A program made the translations under genes and the position numbers. Shown here piece after piece: positions 15,592-22,011 of a stretch of 22,011 nt of DNA. The DNA is from Candidatus Poribacteria bacterium (lineage in GTDB: Bacteria > Poribacteria > WGA-4E > WGA-3G). The DNA lies in assembly GCA_009842375.1 (NCBI GenBank), contig VYFM01000338.1, positions 1-22,011 of the forward strand, read 5' to 3'. Each line of letters starts with the position of its first letter. Position 1 is the first letter of the stretch. The notes below the pieces were generated by a model, which made no database searches, was not told the DNA's origin, and saw only the letters and a program-made list of their open reading frames with translations.

Positions 15592-18500
15592 TTATCGTAT
15601 GATTGCGAACCTTCCGATCTTATTCCCGATGACATTATTGCTTCCATCTTGTGCCTCAACATGGTAGATATAAACACCACTTGCAAGTGCCTGATTGTAT
15701 CGGTTGAGCAGGTCAAATTCAGCAGTCCCGCCTTTGTCTCCCTGTGCTAAACGTTCATTTGGGTTGAAAGGATTTGTACTTTCATGTTTGATTTCCCGCA
15801 CTAATTCACCTGCCAGTGTATAGATTCGGATAGTACATCGTGGCGGAAGACGCATGAAAAAGATTTTATCTGTCCCTTCAGCGATTACCGCTCTATTTGT
15901 GACAAAGTATGGGTTCGGGACGACACGAATTCTGCTGAGATCTGTTTCAATATTTTCAGGTTCAAGCGACTCACCTTGTGTTGCAATTAGAATCTCGTCT
16001 CCATCCTGAGGTGCAGCAACGCCACCCATTTCAACTGTGAATACATCACCAGCAGAAAGTTCACTATTGGGATCAAAGATATATACATAGGCTCCACGGA
16101 TGAATATTCTAAAGAATCCTACCGTGTCCTGTGGCACATATTCATCACTCCAACCCGCCGCTGTCAAGATAGCATACCCATCAGCACGTTGGTCATTGAA
16201 TTTGATTTCTTCCCCTGTATCTTCGTCCACCACCCTAACGTGTGTGTCATCTGTAAATGTGATGGAGTAGGTATGGGGACGATAGTAGGTTGCCCAAAAG
16301 ATATTGGGCCAAGTGTTTTCACCTGCCCCAGGAGATTCTATCTTCACTGACCAGTCTGTGACGGTGCCTGCTGTCAGTTTAACATCATTGATTGGATTTT
16401 CGTCTGGACTATCATAAGTTACGTCAACCCCTTTTATATTTAAGATGATGCCATCAAACATCGGTGTACGTGCTTCAAATGCCTCAAAGTGGTTAGCATC
16501 ATACCAGTCGAACGTTGTTTTTTCTACGACTGTTTGATTCGTTGTGGTATCAACGATTTCGTAAGCTGGGGGTTGGTGTCCTGGACCTGTGATATATGCA
16601 CCAGGTCCGGTCTGCTTAGCCCCATACCAAACGATCTTATATTGATTTCCTGTAACTTTGTTTGGGACTATCACCATTGGCTCTATGCTAACAGTAACAG
16701 CGTTTTGTTCCACATCAACGATTGGTTCTCTATAACCTGCGGGATGTGCGCGTGGAACAACATGAACCATTGTTTCAATCTGACTGCTTTCCATTGCGGG
16801 TAGGGCTTTTTTCGGATTGCCTGTATCGTAAGAGGTAACCGCGTAGGTGTACTGAATTCCGTTAGTTAAGCCTGCGTCCGTGTAAAAATTCTTGATACCC
16901 GCATCTTCACCAAGAGCCTGCGATGTAGTAGAGACTACTTGAAATATATCTCCAGCTACAGGTGGACCATCAGGACCATCGGTTATTTTTACGTATAACC
17001 CGCCAAAATATATCTGTTCACCAGAGCGATATGTTCCATCAGGATAAGGTTCACCTGTATCCGGCTCCTTTATGACAACATACCCACCACCATTTGCGGG
17101 AAATTCGGGGTTATATGCCATAACTTCCCACAATGTTGTGTTGATCACCTCAAAACTTGTGCTGGAATTAAATTTGATAGCATAAGTTGCATTCTTGAAG
17201 AAATCAGCAAAAAAGGGTTCATCTCCCATGTTTTCAATGGTAGCATCCGACAACTTACCGACGTGTGCAACCGTAAAGTAATTACCGGTAGCACTTGGTC
17301 TGTCAAACTCCATCAATAATTTCCAGTCTTCTACAGGTTTTCCAGTGTTTTCATCGTAAGCGGTATCTCGTCTATAAACTCTGTACCCTTCAAAGATTTT
17401 CTCTGGATCGGTTACATCAACATATTCTTCGATGCTTTTATTGACATCGTTGTGAAGCCAACGTCCAGCACTTTCCCATACGAGTGACACCTGTCCATCC
17501 GCAGGATAAGCAACAACGAGAGGTGAGGGTGGTGGTGCTGGTGCAACATAATCATCGTCGTATAACTTCTGTGCCCAGTCGGATGATGTTTGCAAGCCTG
17601 CAAGTCCTTCACCGATTGCCACCGCGATGATAACGTTAAATGTTTCACCAGGGGCAAGTGTTTCAATCGGACCGTAGGATTGGATAAAACGTTGGTCGTC
17701 GTAGTTTGCGGGAAGCGGTTCAACACCGGGTGTGCTGATTAACGCGTACATTTCCGCATCAGTTGTTGGATCTGTGTCTATTGTTATCCGTTTGTGTGCA
17801 ATAAACGGGATTTTAGCAATTGCATCTTCTGGATCTTCTCCTAAGTATGCATCCAAAACGCGCAGACCAATATACCCCGGTGCAGAAGCGTTAGAGAAAC
17901 CGTAGGAAAGGTATCGGTTTGGATGATCCTCTGGATTGAGACCGTCTGGTGTTTGATCTAATGCAACGAAATCATCCGCTGAGTAACTCGCTGTACCTGT
18001 TTCATTACTGGAAATGTCTACATCATATCGGAAAGCCATAAACACATCTTCAAGAGTGTCTTCTCCGACGTTTTTGACGTTATACTCAAGAATAAAAAAG
18101 TCGTACAGTGGTGCGTAACTCCATTGGAAACCGTGAACTTCAATTTCTAAACCGAGTATTAACCCTTTATTTGCTTCAGGATTTGTGTCGGTACATTTAA
18201 ATCGTATAGATTGGTTTGTCGGTGTCCCTTTTGTTGTTACGCCGGGTTTGCGAATATAAACCTCGTCTTCACTATTATATATTGCCGGGTCGAATTCTTC
18301 AGGTGTTATATGGTCAATGGGCCAAATTTCACTTTGTCTACCATCGGACTCAGCAACACCGATTTCTCCGTTCTTTTTCGCTCCAATCCAGATATCCCCT
18401 TCAAAGATGTATGAATCGTTTGTACCTGCGGGCCACCATCCAGATGGATTTTGTGAAGGATTCCTGGGATATCCTACGACTGTGGTGTTGAATATAGCTG

Positions 18501-18606
18501 AAGACAGGTTCCCGACATCAAGTGCTTTCCAATCTTCACCTGCATTGACCGATAGTGTGGAAAATGCTAAAACCATAAATAAAATACTATATCGCAGTCC
18601 TTTCAT
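15592..18606 (-). CDS. Large secreted protein with type IX/FlgD-like C-terminal domain
   Basis: This is a 1004-residue exported protein. Residues 1-22 are a signal peptide (cleavage after VNA). The N-terminal half is a beta-rich region that I do not recognise. A Pro-rich hinge at 355-362 leads into a fibronectin type III-like stretch with QVSLVWESA and IFEGYRVYRRD. The last ~110 residues begin at IRVVPNPYFVTNR, continue with TIRIYTLAGELVREI and end with ALASGVYIYHVEAQDG and a basic tail. This matches the FlgD-Ig/type IX secretion C-terminal domain that targets cargo to the PorV-dependent outer-membrane route. GGAGG 5 bases before the ATG is a very strong ribosome binding site. The next gene is PorV-like, only 25 bases downstream. 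No enzymatic motif is visible, so a surface structural or binding role is the best guess. Confidence 0.87.
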   Translation of the reverse strand: MKGLRYSILFMVLAFSTLSVNAGEDWKALDVGNLSSAIFNTTVVGYPRNPSQNPSGWWPAGTNDSYIFEGDIWIGAKKNGEIGVAESDGRQSEIWPIDHITPEEFDPAIYNSEDEVYIRKPGVTTKGTPTNQSIRFKCTDTNPEANKGLILGLEIEVHGFQWSYAPLYDFFILEYNVKNVGEDTLEDVFMAFRYDVDISSNETGTASYSADDFVALDQTPDGLNPEDHPNRYLSYGFSNASAPGYIGLRVLDAYLGEDPEDAIAKIPFIAHKRITIDTDPTTDAEMYALISTPGVEPLPANYDDQRFIQSYGPIETLAPGETFNVIIAVAIGEGLAGLQTSSDWAQKLYDDDYVAPAPPPSPLVVAYPADGQVSLVWESAGRWLHNDVNKSIEEYVDVTDPEKIFEGYRVYRRDTAYDENTGKPVEDWKLLMEFDRPSATGNYFTVAHVGKLSDATIENMGDEPFFADFFKNATYAIKFNSSTSFEVINTTLWEVMAYNPEFPANGGGYVVIKEPDTGEPYPDGTYRSGEQIYFGGLYVKITDGPDGPPVAGDIFQVVSTTSQALGEDAGIKNFYTDAGLTNGIQYTYAVTSYDTGNPKKALPAMESSQIETMVHVVPRAHPAGYREPIVDVEQNAVTVSIEPMVIVPNKVTGNQYKIVWYGAKQTGPGAYITGPGHQPPAYEIVDTTTNQTVVEKTTFDWYDANHFEAFEARTPMFDGIILNIKGVDVTYDSPDENPINDVKLTAGTVTDWSVKIESPGAGENTWPNIFWATYYRPHTYSITFTDDTHVRVVDEDTGEEIKFNDQRADGYAILTAAGWSDEYVPQDTVGFFRIFIRGAYVYIFDPNSELSAGDVFTVEMGGVAAPQDGDEILIATQGESLEPENIETDLSRIRVVPNPYFVTNRAVIAEGTDKIFFMRLPPRCTIRIYTLAGELVREIKHESTNPFNPNERLAQGDKGGTAEFDLLNRYNQALASGVYIYHVEAQDGSNNVIGNKIGRFAIIR

Positions 18607-18667
18607 TTTTTCCTCCCTATAAGGGTAATGACAAATCGCCTCTATAAAATATGCGGTTGATACTTGT

Positions 18668-18676
18668 ATTATACCA
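18668..18676 (-). promoter_or_regulatory. Extended -10 promoter for the export operon
   Basis: The minus strand reads TGGTATAAT, a perfect -10 hexamer with the TGn extension. No good -35 hexamer lies 16-18 bases upstream; a small inverted repeat, TGCC-AATC-GGCA (18682-18693), occupies that region and could bind a regulator. The predicted leader to the start codon at 18606 is about 55 bases. It would drive the secreted protein, the PorV-like gene, the micro-ORF and the sulfatase. Confidence 0.6.
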
Positions 18677-18708
18677 TTTATTGCCGATTGGCACTTCAGT
18701 AAATATAA

Positions 18709-20565
18709 TCACTGTGTTTCTGTAATCTCAAAAATCCTATACCTCTGTTTACTTCCACTTCCTACATCTACCTCGCCTTCAATAAACAGTGGATATTTAT
18801 ACTCCCTTTCAGTAACAGAGAATAAATATGGAATTGCGCCTGCTTGCCGTGCTTCCCTCGCTTTCATTTCAAGATCACGTAGTTCATCCTCGTTAGTAGT
18901 TTTGACCAAATATGTTGATCTGTCAGCGTAATACATCAAATCAAAATGTGCTCCTGTACGGTTTTCATCAAGAAAAAAGCAGGCGTTTTTTGGCATTTCC
19001 TGTTGAATACGTTTACCACTGACAACATACAAAGGAATTTGCTCATTACGTTGTGTAACCTTGTATGCTGCCTCAACATAACTCACTGCGTAAAATATAG
19101 TTATGAATAGTGCTACATAACGAACTCCAACCCACATCCATTTTTGCCAATCTCTCTGACGAATTAGAAAATATATCCCTGAAAATAGACCAAACAAGAC
19201 ACCGAAGGCAATAATTTGTTCAGTTATCCAGAAATGTCTATGCATAAAAGGTGCAAAACTCTTGATCCAGTCTATCGGAATAACATTGCGAATTTGGACA
19301 CGCCCATTAGTTCTTGTCGCTAAAGTAGTGATGCTAACAATAGACAGCATTGATGCACCCCAGATTGACGTGTAAAACCAATCTTTTCGTTGCCATGCTT
19401 GACTGATAACCACAGCAAGACAGATAAGCAATGGTGGCACAGCAATCATTGTCGCCGACGGTGTCTTCGTTTGTGCAAGTGTGTGCGGAACAATGACACC
19501 AATTGCCCATGCTAACACAAACAATCTGGGTAACTTCCATCTTCTGAACATCAGTACAAGCAGACACAATACAATTGCAAAAATCGCAGCATAGAAAAAT
19601 GGATAAAATAGTGGCATATATTCAAACAGTGGTCTATCCCAACTTGCTTTCCACCCTTCAATATTCGTATTAAGATGTTCAAGAACGCGTCTATGTTCCC
19701 ATATATATTCCCGAGGGTATCTTATCAAACAATAGACTGCCCAAGGAGCGACAGTTCCGATACCAACCAGAAGAACCAAACCCACATCTTTGAGTCGTAT
19801 TCGCATTTCATTTTCATCTGATATTGTGTCCGCAGTCTCTTGCGTCTCAACCGCAGCCATATCATCAGAAGATGTTCTAAGCTTTTGTATTTTAGGTTTA
19901 CCCCATTTTACAAACCATACTACAAACGCAATACCAAAAGTTATAAGTGCAAGATAACTTTTTGAGAGATAGGCAATACCCATTGCCACTCCCGATAAGA
20001 TATAATTTCTCCTTTTTCCTGTCCGTATTGCACGAAGTAAAAACCAACATGAAACTTGAACCCAAAGCAACAGTGCAATGTCAATGTGGTCGGAAAACCG
20101 ATAACCGTGAACAGATGCAAAAAGAAACGGGTTAAATGCCTGAAAAAATGCTGCGATGAGACCTGTCCGTTTATCGAACAGATCGGATGCGATTCTAAAT
20201 GTTAACCATGCTGCAAGCACAAGACTGATAGCAGATGGCAAACGTAGCGCGAAAGCATTGATCCCAAATATAAAATGTGAAAGGCAAATTTTCCACATTG
20301 CTACAGGCGGTTTATGTAGCCATATATGGTTACCTCCCCAATTTTTGTAATCATATTCAAGCCACGGTTGATCGTATAGTGTGAACTTTAGCGGATGTTT
20401 CGTTAGATTTCTCGCGACAATGGCATGAAACCCTTCATCCCAAAAGTGAATCTTGCTGTGTCCAAGGTTGCGTAATACTAAACTAAAGGATGCAATTAGT
20501 ATACAACATAGGATAATTTTTATTGATATTGATTCACTTTTCTCTTGTAAATTCTCTGATGTCAT
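18709..20565 (-). CDS. ArnT/PMT-type membrane glycosyltransferase (GT39-like)
   Basis: This 618-residue polytopic membrane protein transfers a sugar from a lipid-phosphate donor to a lipid or protein on the outer face of the inner membrane. The first helix (about 15-34) is followed by the periplasmic loop motif HFWDEGFHAIVARNL, where Asp43-Glu44 corresponds to the catalytic acid of PMT/ArnT enzymes, then by HKPPVAMW, another family hallmark. About ten further hydrophobic helices follow, with a charged cytoplasmic loop near 220-260 that varies in the family. A soluble region of roughly 100 residues ends the protein. The ATG lacks a clear Shine-Dalgarno sequence. It lies 102 bases upstream of the secreted-protein gene and has the same orientation, but the promoter between them suggests separate transcription. 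Donor and acceptor are unknown. Confidence 0.9.
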   Translation of the reverse strand: MTSENLQEKSESISIKIILCCILIASFSLVLRNLGHSKIHFWDEGFHAIVARNLTKHPLKFTLYDQPWLEYDYKNWGGNHIWLHKPPVAMWKICLSHFIFGINAFALRLPSAISLVLAAWLTFRIASDLFDKRTGLIAAFFQAFNPFLFASVHGYRFSDHIDIALLLWVQVSCWFLLRAIRTGKRRNYILSGVAMGIAYLSKSYLALITFGIAFVVWFVKWGKPKIQKLRTSSDDMAAVETQETADTISDENEMRIRLKDVGLVLLVGIGTVAPWAVYCLIRYPREYIWEHRRVLEHLNTNIEGWKASWDRPLFEYMPLFYPFFYAAIFAIVLCLLVLMFRRWKLPRLFVLAWAIGVIVPHTLAQTKTPSATMIAVPPLLICLAVVISQAWQRKDWFYTSIWGASMLSIVSITTLATRTNGRVQIRNVIPIDWIKSFAPFMHRHFWITEQIIAFGVLFGLFSGIYFLIRQRDWQKWMWVGVRYVALFITIFYAVSYVEAAYKVTQRNEQIPLYVVSGKRIQQEMPKNACFFLDENRTGAHFDLMYYADRSTYLVKTTNEDELRDLEMKAREARQAGAIPYLFSVTEREYKYPLFIEGEVDVGSGSKQRYRIFEITETQ

Positions 20566-20715
20566 CAGTTCTGCAATATACCTATCTAAAGTTTCTACGG
20601 ACCTTATAATCCTATACCGAACTATCCCTAATTTATGAGTTCAAGATTAAGAGTTTTCAGAGTCAGTCGAGAAATGTTGGAATATTTCAGTGTGCTATAA
20701 ATCCTTATTGGTACT

Positions 20716-20742
20716 GGATTTACAGGATATTTAGGACAATAT
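20716..20742. repeat. Three 9-base degenerate tandem repeats
   Basis: In the 255-base spacer between the oxidoreductase and the glycosyltransferase, three consecutive 9-mers share a GGA start and an AT-rich body: GGATTTACA, GGATATTTA and GGACAATAT. They resemble short GGATTTACA-type intergenic repeats that I recall from other environmental genomes. The array is too short to assign a function. Confidence 0.45.
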
Positions 20743-20759
20743 TAGTCAGGAATGAATCT

Positions 20760-20776
20760 GAAAATTCTGAATTTTC
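20760..20776. promoter_or_regulatory. Perfect 17-base dyad in the spacer, possible operator
   Basis: GAAAATTC-T-GAATTTTC is a perfect inverted repeat with 8-base arms and a single central base. The loop is too small for a good RNA hairpin and no T-run follows, so a protein-binding site is more likely than a terminator. It lies 45 bases past the oxidoreductase stop and about 200 bases before the glycosyltransferase start. The rest of this spacer shows no gene, tRNA or clear promoter. Confidence 0.35.
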
Positions 20777-20820
20777 TACCATAGAATTCTGCGGTTCTAA
20801 AGACGTGTGTTTTATGTTAC

Positions 20821-21822
20821 TTATACCCATCCATCTTCAATCATTAGGGTTAATGGCGATTCCATTTCTTCCATTGGCAACTGAACACGTTGTCTTTTAC
20901 GAGATGACTCATAGATTGCCATAAGTAGTTCAAGGGTCGCATAACCACAATGACCGCTTGAGCGATGTTCTCTGTCTTCCTCAATGGCATTGATTAGATC
21001 ACGTACAGGGGTGATTCCGGGTGGTAATTCTGGTGTTTCCCATGCACCACCTGTCTCCTGATTTCGGTAGCGGATTCCCGGACCACCGGGAGCAGCGAGT
21101 TCTATTTCACCCTCTGTGCCATAGCAGTAGATATGGTGATAACCGGGAGCAGTATCGTTCCCTGATTCTATGATCCCTCGAACATTATCCTCAAACTTAA
21201 AGTAGCCGACTGCGAAATCTTCTGAGTGCAGATCGTATTTAGTGGGTGTACCGATGCGTTCAATCTGTCCGATAACCCAACTGACAGAACGGTCATCGTG
21301 GAGATATAGCATGAGGTCAACGGTATGCGTAGCATTGTCCTTGAGGTCACCGCCACCACAGATGCCGTGAATGCGGAAGATATCACCGATAGCACCGTCA
21401 ATAATCATCTGTCTTGCGTGTTGATATGGTGTACTAAAGCGTACCTGATGGTCGATTGCCAATTTTACACCGTTTTGTGCACAGGACTCAAGCATCGCCT
21501 TTCCTTGTCCGAGATTCTCTGCCATCGGTTTTTCAGAGAGTATGCCTTTGACACCGTGTTTCGCAGCCTCAACGACAATCGGGGCATGGTGTTTCGGACG
21601 GGTACAGACTGAAACGAGATCAATTTCTTCAATCTTAAGCATTTCAATGTAATCGGTGTATTGTTTTTCCACCTCATACTTTTCTCCATAAGCATTAAGT
21701 CGACCTTCATCAATATCTGAAATTGCGAAAATCTCTGTTCTCGGTTCATTCACATACCAACCTGCGTGCATGTGGGAAATCCCACCGCAACCGACGATTG
21801 CGACCTTATATATTTTGTCCAT
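20821..21822 (-). CDS. Gfo/Idh/MocA-family NAD(P)-dependent oxidoreductase
   Basis: The product is a 333-residue cytoplasmic dehydrogenase of the glucose-fructose oxidoreductase/inositol dehydrogenase family, acting on sugars or cyclitols. The Rossmann fold is at the N-terminus with VAIVGCGGIS (Gly11, Gly13, Gly14) and the acidic strand end at SDID. The catalytic lysine is Lys98 in SEKPMA. The substrate-domain motif is GGGDLKDNATHTVD, with Asp162, His166 and Asp169 in the positions usual for the family. The length is typical. AAGGA lies about 8 bases before the ATG. It follows the partial gene at the right edge by 20 bases, so the two are probably co-transcribed. The family is certain; the substrate is not determined, though a link to polysaccharide-derived sugars fits the neighbouring genes. 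Confidence 0.95.
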   Translation of the reverse strand: MDKIYKVAIVGCGGISHMHAGWYVNEPRTEIFAISDIDEGRLNAYGEKYEVEKQYTDYIEMLKIEEIDLVSVCTRPKHHAPIVVEAAKHGVKGILSEKPMAENLGQGKAMLESCAQNGVKLAIDHQVRFSTPYQHARQMIIDGAIGDIFRIHGICGGGDLKDNATHTVDLMLYLHDDRSVSWVIGQIERIGTPTKYDLHSEDFAVGYFKFEDNVRGIIESGNDTAPGYHHIYCYGTEGEIELAAPGGPGIRYRNQETGGAWETPELPPGITPVRDLINAIEEDREHRSSGHCGYATLELLMAIYESSRKRQRVQLPMEEMESPLTLMIEDGWV

Positions 21823-21842
21823 AGATAATTCCTTTTATGTTA

Positions 21843-22010
21843 TTATCGTATAAGTTTATGATAATTGTCCCACGCTAACCATTTGTGTTCGCTGTATCCT
21901 GCGCCTAATTTTAAGTGGCATAGTTTTTGGAGTGCGTCTGCAAAACTTACCATCGTAATTTCAACGATGTCTGGAACATTGTTGGGTGTGGCTTTTGTAA
22001 TAGTGTAGTC
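21843..22010 (-). CDS. Partial gene, 3' end only; GNAT-like N-terminal pattern
   Basis: An open frame enters from the right edge and runs 55 codons to a TAA 20 bases before the oxidoreductase start. The visible part begins with DYTITKATPNNVPDIVEIT, which resembles the first strand and helix of GNAT acetyltransferases, and ends in a Trp-, His- and Tyr-rich segment (HKWLAWDNYHKLIR). If it is a GNAT, the protein stops far before the acetyl-CoA binding motif, so it would be a truncated copy. It could equally be the end of an unrelated longer protein. The window does not show its start. Confidence 0.5.
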   Translation of the reverse strand, partial: DYTITKATPNNVPDIVEITMVSFADALQKLCHLKLGAGYSEHKWLAWDNYHKLIR

Positions 22011-22011
22011 C

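Overview
The window reads as a chromosomal stretch of a Gram-negative, environmental (probably marine or sponge-associated) bacterium. The mix of two sulfatases, a phytanoyl-CoA dioxygenase-family protein, a NIPSNAP protein, a galactonate dehydratase, a Gfo/Idh/MocA oxidoreductase, a large HEAT-repeat lipoprotein and a PorV-like outer-membrane protein is typical of what I know from Candidatus Poribacteria and neighbouring uncultured lineages. That assignment is inference: there is no rRNA or other phylogenetic marker apart from a fused glycyl-tRNA synthetase. No rRNA, tRNA, CRISPR array, insertion sequence or phage gene is visible.

Layout. Left part (1-3927): a glycerate 2-kinase (+) converges, with only 5 bases between the stops, on a sulfatase (-). 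That sulfatase is divergent, across about 74 bases, from a D-galactonate dehydratase (+) whose active-site residues are all present. The dehydratase converges on the main minus-strand block, and the 54-base junction holds 7-base tandem repeats.

Main block (3982-20565), all on the minus strand. In transcription order: an ArnT/PMT-type membrane glycosyltransferase; an extended -10 promoter; a 1004-residue secreted protein with a type IX secretion-like C-terminal domain; a PorV/PorQ-like outer-membrane protein; a 39-residue membrane micro-ORF; and a second sulfatase, joined to the micro-ORF by an ATGA overlap. Next comes a consensus sigma70-type promoter (TTGACA, 18 bases, TATAAT) driving a two-gene unit of a 75-residue unknown protein and a retropepsin-like aspartic protease (TAATG overlap). 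Then follow a single-chain (alpha-beta fused) glycyl-tRNA synthetase, a 1285-residue HEAT-repeat lipoprotein, a NIPSNAP protein and a PhyH-family dioxygenase, with gaps of 31, 26 and 19 bases.

Right part (20566-22011): a 255-base spacer with short repeats and a perfect dyad, a Gfo/Idh/MocA oxidoreductase (-), and the 3' end of a further minus-strand gene that runs off the window.

How it fits together. Sulfatases, galactonate dehydratase, glycerate kinase and the oxidoreductase suggest breakdown of sulfated, galactose- or uronate-rich polysaccharide. The PorV-like protein with its probable cargo suggests surface export coupled to that diet. The glyS-HEAT-NIPSNAP-PhyH run looks like an opportunistic operon. 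The parts most worth a second look are the export/micro-ORF/sulfatase operon, the small-protein/aspartic-protease pair with its strong promoter, and the dioxygenase, which seems to lack the usual carboxylate iron ligand. I found no convincing rho-independent terminator anywhere.
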